From contig NZ_JAAUWT010000025.1 in assembly GCF_014694455.1 (NCBI RefSeq), positions 1 through 46,359 on the forward strand: 46,359 nt of DNA. Reading direction: 5' to 3'. A program made the position numbers and the translations under genes. Under the pieces are notes generated by a model, which did no database searches, was not told the origin of the DNA, and was given only the letters and a program-made list of their open reading frames with translations. The DNA comes from Vibrio sp. S9_S30. GTDB taxonomy: Bacteria; Pseudomonadota; Gammaproteobacteria; Enterobacterales; Vibrionaceae. Positions 29,969 through 37,595 of the stretch are shown here, in pieces. Position 1 is the first letter of the stretch. The number at the start of each line of letters is the position of its first letter.

Positions 29969-32900
29969 GTAATCAATCTAAGTATCAAGTTGCCATTGCA
30001 GCGATTGACCAATACTCCGCACCTCTCAAGGCGGCAAGTGCATCGTTTGACTCACTGACTGAGGATGTTAAAGCTCAGTCGGCAGAGATCAAAAAGCTCA
30101 ATGCCAGTGCCGCCAGCCTTAACTCTTACGCGAGTATTAAGCGTGATTTAACTGAAACGTCAGCTCAAATGGGTTCGGCTAAAGTTAAAGCGGAGCAGTT
30201 GGCTGTAGCCACAAAGGAGCTTAGTCTCCAAACGAAAGGCTACGAGTCAGCGGTTGCCAGTTCTCAAAGTAAGCTTCAAAACCTTGAAGCTCAAATGAGA
30301 GCAACGGAACACCCGAGTAAGGCTTTGCGAACAGCCATTAAGGAAGCTCGCAAAGAAGTTAAACTCAATACAGCCAATCTTAACGAACATCAGCAGCAGC
30401 TAAGTAAAACGCAGGCTGCTTATGACAAATCACGCCATGAAGTTTCTCAGCTTACCAAGCATTATGATGTTCAGAAAACAAAGCTTCATGGTCTGAAATC
30501 CAAGTTAAATGAGTCTGGTATTCAGGCGCATAAGTTTGGTGAAGCACAACGTCAGATCAAGCGTGATATTACGGCTGCGAACGCTGCACTGGATAAGCAG
30601 AAAGCCAAGCTGAAATCGGTGCAGGCTGCATCTGCAAAGATCGAGTCGAATAAGATGGCTCGCTCCGAATTAGGGGGCGAGGCGTTAGATTTGGCAATGA
30701 AAGGTGCTGTTCTTGCAGTGCCGATTAAACTCGCAGTTGATTATGAAGCTGCGTTTACTGAAGTGACTAAAGCTGTTAACGATGCAACACCAAAAGAACT
30801 GGAGGAAATGCGTAAACAAATCGTTCTTGAAGCGCCTAAGCTAGGTGTGACTCAGGAAGGTTTGGCTGCAATCATTGCTGAAGGTGGTCGTAACGGTATC
30901 GCAAAAGATGAGTTGTTTGACTACGCCAGAGCTGCTGCAAAGATGTCGGTGGCTTTTGATGGTTTGAATGCAGAAGAAGCTGGTGCGGCCATGATGAAGT
31001 GGCGTACTACAATGGGTTTAACCCAGAAAGAAGCCGAAAGCCTCGCTGATGCGGTAAACCATGTTGGTGATAATTTAGCTACAAACGCTAAAGACGTTAC
31101 TGAAGTTCTAGTGCGTCAGGGAGCAGTGATCACTAATTCTGGTCTTGATGAGATACAAGCAGCTGCTCTTTCTGGAGCAGTGTTATCCGGTTCTGCAAGT
31201 ACAGAAATCGCGGCTACCGCGACAAAGAACTTGTTGCTGAGTTTAACGGCTGGCGATTCAGCGAGTGGTGGTCAGAAAGATGCGATGATGACGTTGGGCT
31301 TTGACCCAGCAGATTTAGCGCGTGACATGCAGGAAAACGCACCTAAGACGGTAGAGCAGGTGCTACTGGCCATTAAAGACCAAGATGCTGATGTTCAAAC
31401 CGCCTTGATGAAGAATCTATTCGGTTCTGAGTCTATCGGCTCTATTGCACCACTTTTGCAAAACCTTGAGAACTTCCGTAAAGCATTCAATTTAGTAGAG
31501 AAAGACACCAACTTTGCAGGCTCTATGCAAACGGAATTTGAAAAGCAGACAGCTACCGCAAATTTTAAAATTAAAGCGTTTGTATCAACGGCCGCAGGCT
31601 TAGCTACTACGATAGGCAATACCTTACTACCACCTCTAGCCGCAACACTTGATGTATTCACCCCAATGCTCGCAAGTCTTACTGAGGGTATAACTAATAT
31701 GGCAACAGCGTTCCCAACGCTGACGACTGCTATTGTTGGTTTGCCAGCAGCCCTTATTGCTGCCAAAGGAGCATTTTTAGCCTTTAAAGCAGGTAAGTTG
31801 CTACTTGGTCAGGGTAAGAACTATGCCGATTTAGGTAAAGCTAAGCTTGGCATTGGCTTGGATGGTACTGCGGAATCGGCTCAGAAAGCGACATCACGCC
31901 TTTCTCGATTGAATCAGACATTGGATAACCTTGGTAACAATGGGGGCCGTGGTCGCAATCGTTATCAACGAGATGGTGCATCTACGACCAGTCGCCGTAA
32001 ATCTCGCCCGAAAAGAGCAAGATTATCGCGTCGTGGTGGCAAGTTTGGGCGTCTGCTTGATCTTGGTAGTCGATTAACTGACTTCCTTCCTATGGGGGGC
32101 ATGGGTGCGCCAGCGCCCGCCTTTGCGTCGTCTTCTAATGGTTCTGCAAAAGGGAAGTGGGGTAAGCGAGCTGCTGTTCTTGGCGGAGGTACTGCTTTAT
32201 CACTGCTTACGTCCAGTGCTAATGCGGCTGATTTGGCTCTTATGGGAGCGGATGCTGCAGCCGTAGCCGGTGATGTTACTGGTTCTTTGCCATTGAAAGG
32301 CATGATGGCAGGTATTGCAGGTACTGCAGGAAAATTATTCAAGCCGCTTAATGTCATGCTGCAGGGTGCAGCATTAACGTCTGCTATCAATAACGGTAGC
32401 GCTGAAGAGATCGGCGGTACTGCAGGTGATATGGCCGGTGGTTTGGGTGGTGCGGCACTAGGTGCAACAATTGGTACCGCAATCTTACCTGGTATAGGTA
32501 CGGTCGTTGGTGGTGCTCTTGGCGGCTTAGCTGGTGGTGAAATCGGTGAGTGGTTAGGATCGAAAGTTGCTGGTCTGTTTTCTAGTGATGAAGAGGAAAC
32601 TCTGACCGCTAAAGCAGCGACGCTGGACAAAGAAAAAGACGGATTAACTCAGCCTACTAGCCAGTTGCAAGCTAATGCTTTACTGAATAGTCCCGACGGC
32701 GCTTCAAGCTTAGCAATGTTACCCGAACCGACGAGTGTACTGCCGTCACCGGATAGTATTGCGAAGTCACTTTCTCAGACAAATCAAGATAACCGTAAGG
32801 TCGAAATTAACTTAACTATCCCACCGTCCTCAAGTAATCCTCAGCAGGACGAGGATATGTTGAATCGTTTGGTCGCTAAGTTGAAAGATATGATGATGGC

Positions 32901-32973
32901 TGAAGGCATGATGGGTTCTGGATCGTTATCGGTGGCTATGGACGGTTCTCTTTCCGATAGGAGTGATGTATGA
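29965..32973 (+). CDS. Tape measure protein
   Basis: A 1002-aa protein. The long N-terminal coiled coil (about 1-230, with many A/K/Q/E) is followed by a TP901-like conserved core (AVDYEAAFTEVTKAV, GVTQEGLAAIIAEGGRNGI) and hydrophobic glycine-rich stretches near 700-870, typical of tape measures that later form a membrane channel. The length sets the tail at roughly 150 nm if the usual scaling holds. It overlaps the gpU gene by four bases. Confidence 0.93.
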   Translation: MSNQSKYQVAIAAIDQYSAPLKAASASFDSLTEDVKAQSAEIKKLNASAASLNSYASIKRDLTETSAQMGSAKVKAEQLAVATKELSLQTKGYESAVASSQSKLQNLEAQMRATEHPSKALRTAIKEARKEVKLNTANLNEHQQQLSKTQAAYDKSRHEVSQLTKHYDVQKTKLHGLKSKLNESGIQAHKFGEAQRQIKRDITAANAALDKQKAKLKSVQAASAKIESNKMARSELGGEALDLAMKGAVLAVPIKLAVDYEAAFTEVTKAVNDATPKELEEMRKQIVLEAPKLGVTQEGLAAIIAEGGRNGIAKDELFDYARAAAKMSVAFDGLNAEEAGAAMMKWRTTMGLTQKEAESLADAVNHVGDNLATNAKDVTEVLVRQGAVITNSGLDEIQAAALSGAVLSGSASTEIAATATKNLLLSLTAGDSASGGQKDAMMTLGFDPADLARDMQENAPKTVEQVLLAIKDQDADVQTALMKNLFGSESIGSIAPLLQNLENFRKAFNLVEKDTNFAGSMQTEFEKQTATANFKIKAFVSTAAGLATTIGNTLLPPLAATLDVFTPMLASLTEGITNMATAFPTLTTAIVGLPAALIAAKGAFLAFKAGKLLLGQGKNYADLGKAKLGIGLDGTAESAQKATSRLSRLNQTLDNLGNNGGRGRNRYQRDGASTTSRRKSRPKRARLSRRGGKFGRLLDLGSRLTDFLPMGGMGAPAPAFASSSNGSAKGKWGKRAAVLGGGTALSLLTSSANAADLALMGADAAAVAGDVTGSLPLKGMMAGIAGTAGKLFKPLNVMLQGAALTSAINNGSAEEIGGTAGDMAGGLGGAALGATIGTAILPGIGTVVGGALGGLAGGEIGEWLGSKVAGLFSSDEEETLTAKAATLDKEKDGLTQPTSQLQANALLNSPDGASSLAMLPEPTSVLPSPDSIAKSLSQTNQDNRKVEINLTIPPSSSNPQQDEDMLNRLVAKLKDMMMAEGMMGSGSLSVAMDGSLSDRSDV

Positions 32974-33371
32974 GACAGCAGTTAATTTTGTCTGTCCCGT
33001 CTAAGAACGAAGAAGCCTTTGTATTTGGTGTCGCAAGCGGCACCGAATATGAAACGCTTTCTACTACCAGCCAAGGCGGTTGGGTAAACCTGGATATTAT
33101 GGACGGTAAAGCGGTAAGCCAGAACACTCATGATCCCCTTGATGGTAAGACGATAAAAGGGAGGTGGTTTGGTGCAGAGGGTAGAGCTTCTATCCGTCGT
33201 TTGCGTGAAATTAAGCGTATGCGAGCGCCAGTTCTGCTCACTGACGATTACGGGTACAACATGGGCTTATGGAAGATCATGTCACTCAACGATGATGAGA
33301 AAGATGTGATCGATGATGGTACGCCTATGATTGTGAGCTTTACGATTACGTTTGAGGAGTTTGCCAATTGA
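32970..33371 (+). CDS. Tail protein, gpU-like
   Basis: A 133-aa protein with GYTFEVASG-like content here read as FVFGVASGTEY, then IKGRWFGAEGRASIRRLREI and LTDDYGYNMGLWKI. This matches P2 gpU, a small baseplate-hub-associated protein downstream of the tape measure. Its TGA overlaps the TTG start of gpX. Confidence 0.82.
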   Translation: MRQQLILSVPSKNEEAFVFGVASGTEYETLSTTSQGGWVNLDIMDGKAVSQNTHDPLDGKTIKGRWFGAEGRASIRRLREIKRMRAPVLLTDDYGYNMGLWKIMSLNDDEKDVIDDGTPMIVSFTITFEEFAN

Positions 33372-33589
33372 GTACAGTCGCATTAAGTGTGGTGGGTGAT
33401 ACGGTTGGCGATGTGCTGTATCGTTATTTTCAGGACGATGGTGATGATTTAGAACGTCAGTTGTACGCTCTGAATCCTCACCTCAATCAGTTACCCGTTA
33501 TTCTTCCAACCGGAACACGAATCAAGTTGCCAACGGTAGAGGCTAAATCAGAGCCTGAGCCAGAGAGAGTGGTTACTATATGGGATTAG
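33368..33589 (+). CDS. Tail protein X, LysM-like
   Basis: A 73-aa protein from a TTG start with GAGGAG upstream. The sequence VVGDTVGDVLYRYF followed by LYALNPHLNQLPVILPTGTRIKLP is a LysM-type peptidoglycan-binding module, as in P2 gpX. The TTG overlaps the preceding stop (TTGA). Confidence 0.88.
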   Translation: MSTVALSVVGDTVGDVLYRYFQDDGDDLERQLYALNPHLNQLPVILPTGTRIKLPTVEAKSEPEPERVVTIWD

Positions 33590-34593
33590 CAACTCGGATT
33601 ATTGCCCGTGCAACCGGACAGGGCAGTAAAGTCATTAATCAATACCTTCAAACGTGGCAGCTCACTGATGTTTCCGGTGAGGAAACCGATCAGATTAAGC
33701 TGAAAGTGGCTGCGCCTGATATGGATTCGCTACCACCTGAGGGTGTTACCATCGGTTTTGATATTGGCATTGCGGATGATGAGCCTGTCCAGTGGTTCAG
33801 CCGCGGCAAGTTCACTATTACGCGAATTACACCGCAGTTGTTTCCGCATGTATTTACCATTGTCGCAACGGCAGCGCCTTTTCAGGTCAATGACCAAACG
33901 GAGTTTAAACAGCGCCGTTCGCAAACGTACAGCGGTACGTTAGGAAGTATCTTTCGTGAAGTCGTCAGTCGCCATGGTTTGAGCCCGAGGGTTGATCAAG
34001 AGCTGGATAGCATAGCTATTGAGCATATTGACCAAACGGACGAGACAGATATGTCATTTTTGACACGATTAGCTAGAAAGTACGATGCTGTTGCCAAGCC
34101 TGTTGAGTCGTTCTATGTGTTGGCACGACGAGGTAAAATCAAGAGCCTTTCCGGTAAGACGGTTGAGTCTGTTGAAATTGAATTGCCAACCAATAACCAG
34201 CCAACAGAGAAAAGTTTTACCAATGCCAGCTTGAGTATGCCTAGTCGTCAGATCTTCAAAGGAATCAAGTCGGTTTGGTGGAACGATGGCACGGGTGAGG
34301 AAGTGGTTGAAATGGTGGGTATGAAGCCATTTAAAAAACTGACTCAAACGTATCAGAATTCAGACCAAGCAAAGCAAGCTGCTCAGGATGAACTAAGGAA
34401 AGTCGAGCGAACCGGAACTCAGATTCGTCTCGATCTTCCTGCTAACCCACGTTTTCATGCCGAGGGTATCGTTAAAACCTCAAGCCAGTTCCCACTTTAC
34501 ATGCAAGGTGAGTGGTCCTTGGATAAGGTAGTAATGACGGGAGGTAAGCAAGGCGCAAGAGCCCAGCTTACCGCGACATTCACGCAGAGTTGA
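33580..34593 (+). CDS. Baseplate hub protein, gpD-like
   Basis: A 337-aa protein, overlapping gpX by ten bases. The content (NQYLQTWQLTDVSGEETDQIKLKV, then HGLSPRVDQELDSIAIEHIDQTDETDMSFLTRLARKYDAV, quoted in part) matches the P2 gene D late-control/hub family. It forms the central hub that holds the spike. It is the last gene of the plus-strand virion block. Confidence 0.9.
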   Translation: MGLATRIIARATGQGSKVINQYLQTWQLTDVSGEETDQIKLKVAAPDMDSLPPEGVTIGFDIGIADDEPVQWFSRGKFTITRITPQLFPHVFTIVATAAPFQVNDQTEFKQRRSQTYSGTLGSIFREVVSRHGLSPRVDQELDSIAIEHIDQTDETDMSFLTRLARKYDAVAKPVESFYVLARRGKIKSLSGKTVESVEIELPTNNQPTEKSFTNASLSMPSRQIFKGIKSVWWNDGTGEEVVEMVGMKPFKKLTQTYQNSDQAKQAAQDELRKVERTGTQIRLDLPANPRFHAEGIVKTSSQFPLYMQGEWSLDKVVMTGGKQGARAQLTATFTQS

Positions 34594-34762
34594 ACCGTTT
34601 TTCACATTCAGCCCTCTTCAATTCATCTGCAGCGTGCAGCAAAACATCTGTGCATATAACACTCATTTCTGTTGTTAATACGACACCTGGTTCTGCTGCA
34701 GCTGCTAACAATTCCAATTTCCCTATCAATTCTTTTCTTTTACGTCTTTCATTATTTCTCAT
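34580..34762 (-). CDS. Small protein of an HTH/small-protein pair (60 aa)
   Basis: A 60-aa protein from the minus-strand ATG at 34760-34762, with GAG in GTTTTGAGCTTT as a weak ribosome site. It begins with basic residues (NNERRKRKELIGKL) and continues as a mostly helical protein (ELLAAAAEPG, TDVLLHAADELKRA). The codon choice and composition look real. The last 14 bases overlap the end of the gpD-like gene on the opposite strand. The adjacent divergent gene is an HTH regulator. By analogy with VqmA-Qtip of VP882, the small protein could inactivate CI, but this is inference only. Confidence 0.55.
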   Translation of the reverse strand: MRNNERRKRKELIGKLELLAAAAEPGVVLTTEMSVICTDVLLHAADELKRAECEKRFNSA

Positions 34763-35018
34763 AAAGCTCAAAACCAACTATTGTTATTATTAACCAAAAG
34801 ATTATTTACACTCTAATATCAAAAAAAAATGAGTTTCATCTTTGTTATTTAGAGCTGTGTTTTTTATAAAACATCTGTTTTTAATTTAATGCAGCACTTC
34901 GATGCGTCATTTGGCTCGATAGTATCAACTCATCAGTGTTGAATTCGATGTCATTATCATCAAAAACATCATTAGTGAGTTATTTATAACAATAAAATGA
35001 CAAAAAGTGACGTTCTTT
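34763..35018. promoter_or_regulatory. A/T-rich divergent promoter region
   Basis: About 255 bases of A/T-rich DNA between the divergent small-protein gene and the HTH gene. It includes a run of nine A near 34820, CATCA copies in the stretch 34926-34974, and ATGACA twice (34996 and 35019 regions). No clean -10/-35 pair can be named with confidence. It probably carries the target sites of the HTH protein. Confidence 0.45.
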
Positions 35019-35351
35019 ATGACATTGAAAGTGGATCCTGTAATTTATGTGCTGCGTCGATATAGAGAGCACTATCCCATGACGCAACGCGAGTTTTCTA
35101 ATCGGAGCAAAATAAGTTTAGCGACAGTCCAAAGAATGGAGTCTGGTAGATCTGATATGAAAGTGTCGCAGTACAGAACGTACTGCAATGTTTTAGGTTT
35201 GAGCGATCTAGATGTCACATTATCACTGTTCACACATGAGTACGTGACTGAAAAAGATTTAGCTGCGATGTGTAAATTATTTCCGCAGCCAGTTCGACAG
35301 GTAATTGTACGATTTTTAGTTGATTTGTCGCAGCAATACAGCACAGACTAG
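35019..35351 (+). CDS. XRE-family HTH regulator
   Basis: A 110-aa protein from the ATG at 35019 (an in-frame upstream start at 35007 is possible). The N-terminal XRE-type helix-turn-helix is clear: MTQREFSNRSKISLATVQRMESGR (quoted in part), residues about 20-45. A C-terminal helical domain (TEKDLAAMCKLFPQPVRQVIVRFL) may form dimers or sense a ligand. It sits alone between the late genes and the partition region, divergent to the 60-aa gene. Confidence 0.75.
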   Translation: MTLKVDPVIYVLRRYREHYPMTQREFSNRSKISLATVQRMESGRSDMKVSQYRTYCNVLGLSDLDVTLSLFTHEYVTEKDLAAMCKLFPQPVRQVIVRFLVDLSQQYSTD

Positions 35352-35526
35352 CTCTGCTGCATTGCGCGTTCTCGTTAGCTGTCTATACGCTGGTTGAACT
35401 CATGAAACCCTATATACGCTGTTTCGACAGTTCTGTAATGGGATGAGACAAAGACGAGTTTTGGATATGACTTTCGGCGTCTTTGATTTTTCATGTCTCG
35501 TTTTGGGTGATATGAAACTGACCTGG
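35352..35526. other. Noncoding stretch with an inverted repeat
   Basis: CAAAGACG (35449-35456) and CGTCTTTG (35478-35485) form an 8-bp inverted repeat with a 21-base gap, with GAGACA/TGTCTC partly extending it. TATACGCTG occurs twice as a direct repeat, near 35379 and 35413. No gene is seen. Confidence 0.4.
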
Positions 35527-35922
35527 TCATATTGCACGCCCAGATTTGTCAAGTCTGCTTCTCTGCCAATCTGGTATGTAGTTATCTTTTTTCCAGTCTG
35601 GTATGTAAAATAGCTCACCGTAAGCTGTTGGTCTGGTTTCTCCTTGCCAAGGTTGGGTGAAGAATCCTCGGTCATTGGGTGGTGGGGCTTGTTCCAGTTG
35701 TTTCTCAAACTCGCTGTTTAATGTGGCATTTATCTTTGCCAGTACTTCGCAAGCTTCTCCTTCGACCACTTCCTCGGTGGCATAAATAAAGGCTCTAACA
35801 CCACCTTCATCTCTGCATTGGTAGTTTACCAGTAATGCGAATCTTGCAAGTAAACCACACTCGGTTCTGTAGCCAAACCAGCGTTTGCTTAGCGATGGTT
35901 TTTTGATATCAATGATTGTCAT
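35527..35922 (-). CDS. Hypothetical protein
   Basis: A 131-aa protein from the minus-strand ATG at 35922, with GAGGGC upstream. The pattern is IIDIKKPSLSKRWFGYRTECGLLARFALLVNYQCRDEGGVRAFIYA (quoted in part), then QAPPPNDRGFFTQPW, and a C-terminus rich in Trp/Asp (YIPDWKK). No family is recognised. It is the most distal gene of the minus-strand cluster that begins with parA. Confidence 0.6.
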   Translation of the reverse strand: MTIIDIKKPSLSKRWFGYRTECGLLARFALLVNYQCRDEGGVRAFIYATEEVVEGEACEVLAKINATLNSEFEKQLEQAPPPNDRGFFTQPWQGETRPTAYGELFYIPDWKKDNYIPDWQRSRLDKSGRAI

Positions 35923-35932
35923 AGCGCCCTCA

Positions 35933-36016
35933 CTAAAAGAAAAAGTGAGTGATTGCCACACCCAGAATAGTTACCACAATCACTGGGATAGCTTCGCTTA
36001 GCATTTCTTTGATCAT
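35933..36016 (-). CDS. Possible 27-aa membrane peptide
   Basis: Minus-strand ATG at 36014-36016, 27 codons to the TAG at 35933. The peptide begins IKEMLSEA and then has a hydrophobic segment VIVVTILGVAITHFFF that would span a membrane. It is between two coding regions with close spacing (the next ATG follows within 12 bases). Tiny ORFs of this kind can be chance. Confidence 0.35.
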   Translation of the reverse strand: MIKEMLSEAIPVIVVTILGVAITHFFF

Positions 36017-36018
36017 GA

Positions 36019-36174
36019 TTATGCCCTCGCTAATTCTTGGTAGCAGGCTTTGGCAACGGCTTCACCCATTCCCTGATGCTGGCTTTCTAGCCACTCAATC
36101 ACCAAGTAAGCTGGTAAGTGAATTAAATCGGCTAGTTTTTGCGAACGAACAAAGGTATAGTCTTCTTTAGACAT
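36019..36174 (-). CDS. Small hypothetical protein (51 aa)
   Basis: Minus-strand ATG at 36172-36174, 51 codons to TAA at 36019. The product has SKEDYTFVRSQKLADLIHLP and WLESQHQGMGEAVAKACYQEL. AGGAGA lies about 10 bases upstream in a leader very similar to that of the gene at 36258-36611. An overlapping plus-strand ORF (35949-36170) is judged a shadow. Confidence 0.5.
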   Translation of the reverse strand: MSKEDYTFVRSQKLADLIHLPAYLVIEWLESQHQGMGEAVAKACYQELARA

Positions 36175-36216
36175 AGTTAGTCATCTCCTGGCGGTTTTGG
36201 TTTATCTGTGTCACGC

Positions 36217-36245
36217 AAACCCACTGTTTCCGCAGTGGGTTTTTG
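36217..36245 (+). terminator. Intrinsic terminator, strongest on the plus strand
   Basis: ACCCACTG (36219-36226), a 6-base loop, CAGTGGGT (36233-36240) and five T on the plus strand. On the minus strand the stem is followed by only TTTG. It may end plus-strand transcripts coming from the HTH gene at 35019. Confidence 0.65.
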
Positions 36246-36257
36246 CTTTTTATCGGT

Positions 36258-36611
36258 CTAATTTAATTCAGTAACATCGGTACATTCCGTTTTTGACTCG
36301 TATTTAATAATGATATCACCGCACTCAAACTCACCGTTCTCATCACCTTCACCAGCCAAGTGCCATGCTTTAGTGTCGCTGTTGTACTTATAGCTTCCAA
36401 AGCCTTCAATGTGCTTCCAATATTCACCTTTCTCCCATTTTTCATCGTATTGATGAAAGTTTAAGGCTAAATGTTCTGCTACTTCGTCAAGGTCAATGAA
36501 TGTATAGAAAACATCTTTCCAATCGCTTTCTATAAACATGGCTTCTGCTTTATCTTTTTCTATGAAGTTTACGTCTATCTGGAATTCAAATGTTGTTCTT
36601 AATGTTGTCAT
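36258..36611 (-). CDS. Acidic hypothetical protein
   Basis: A 117-aa protein from the minus-strand ATG at 36611 with AGGAGA upstream. Strongly acidic in the C-terminal half (GEGDENGEFECGD, YESKTECTD) and rich in aromatic residues (HQYDEKWEKGEYWKHIEGFG). Acidic small proteins in phages sometimes mimic DNA; nothing specific supports that here. It lies downstream of parB. Confidence 0.55.
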   Translation of the reverse strand: MTTLRTTFEFQIDVNFIEKDKAEAMFIESDWKDVFYTFIDLDEVAEHLALNFHQYDEKWEKGEYWKHIEGFGSYKYNSDTKAWHLAGEGDENGEFECGDIIIKYESKTECTDVTELN

Positions 36612-36632
36612 AGTTAATGTCTCCTAGCGGTT

Positions 36633-37595
36633 CTAACAGTTATTTAATGCTTCATTTGAAAGGGTTTTATCAATAAATTCTTCAATGGCCTTTAGCGAGT
36701 CATCTGAAACTTTCGGGATATTGATTGTGGCGTTGCCGTTTTTCAATGCGACCGTGGCTCCCATAGCCAGTTCACGAGGTTTTACTGGTTCAGGCTTGCT
36801 TACACCACATTTCGCAATGAAGAACTCCACCAACTCCTCAGCGTTGTATTTTCCTTTTTCTTCACACCAGCTCTCAAAGAAGCTTATTAGTCCATTCTGT
36901 TGTTGCTCATCCAGCTTGTTGTATGCTTTAAATAGCGCTTCACCTTGTCGTGCGCTCAAGTCGTTAGGGCTTGGCAATGCCTTGATGAACGGCTTGGGAA
37001 GCATTGCAGTGTTAACCTCTCGCATCATTGCGCGACGGCCTTTCCCTACAGCCTCAGCTGCTTCCTCTTGGCTTTTCCCACTATTTATTAAACGTAGAGC
37101 TTTTTGACCTTGTTCATATGCAGAAGTTGGTCGGTAGTTGTTGCCCACTTCGCTCAGATAATTCATCTGATCATCTGATAGGTCACCAACCCAAATGTAG
37201 AAATCACTCTTTGCTGTTATGGCTGTAAAACGACGTCGGCTACCGTCAGCCACTTGTATTACACCGCACTCTTCACGACCAAAAGCTGGCACCTCTTGCC
37301 CGTATTCTTTAAACGTTGGCAAAATATCTGAAATGGCGAATTGATCGAGTAGCTCTTGGTCACGCTCGTTCTCCAGCCAAACCATGGTGGATAGGTCTAC
37401 TTTCTTAGCAGGGATTTTCTTGAGCGTAAAAGTAACATCCAAACCCATCACTGGTTTTGTTAGCGTACTGCCGACTTGTTCTGCCAGTTTATCAGCCACA
37501 TCTTTTGGGGAGCCAAGCTGGTTTGATTGATTAGCAGAAGAGAATGCTTGTTTCCCCATTATTAGTTCTTTTTTATCTACTGAACGTTCAAACAT
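36633..37595 (-). CDS. parB: Partition protein ParB (SopB-like)
   Basis: A 320-aa protein from the ATG at 37595, overlapping the parA stop by eight bases. The ParB-type N-terminal region (FGREECGVIQVADGSRRRFTAI), the HTH segment (SAYEQGQKALRLINSGKSQEEAAEAVGKGRRAMMREVNTA, quoted in part) and a C-terminal dimerisation part are visible. It binds centromere sites and works with ParA to segregate the plasmid-prophage. The order parA-parB is that of the sop/par operons of F and N15. Confidence 0.85.
   Translation of the reverse strand: MFERSVDKKELIMGKQAFSSANQSNQLGSPKDVADKLAEQVGSTLTKPVMGLDVTFTLKKIPAKKVDLSTMVWLENERDQELLDQFAISDILPTFKEYGQEVPAFGREECGVIQVADGSRRRFTAITAKSDFYIWVGDLSDDQMNYLSEVGNNYRPTSAYEQGQKALRLINSGKSQEEAAEAVGKGRRAMMREVNTAMLPKPFIKALPSPNDLSARQGEALFKAYNKLDEQQQNGLISFFESWCEEKGKYNAEELVEFFIAKCGVSKPEPVKPRELAMGATVALKNGNATINIPKVSDDSLKAIEEFIDKTLSNEALNNC
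36747..36762. other. Weak centromere-like inverted repeat inside parB
   Basis: TGCGACC-GT-GGCTCCC: the left arm is complete, the right matches only 3 of 7. It could be a half site. Confidence 0.3.

Noticed and set aside
31965..32630. A 221-aa minus-strand ORF inside the tape measure gene.
   Set aside because: It is a Pro/Ala-rich antisense shadow of the glycine-rich tape measure segment, with no start signal.
35352..35526. A chromosomal attachment site or integrase.
   Set aside because: No integrase gene is present anywhere, and the phage has protelomerase and partition genes, so it is kept as a linear plasmid rather than integrated.
35949..36170. A 73-aa plus-strand ORF.
   Set aside because: It is antisense to two better-supported small minus-strand genes (36019-36174 and 35933-36016) and lacks a ribosome site.
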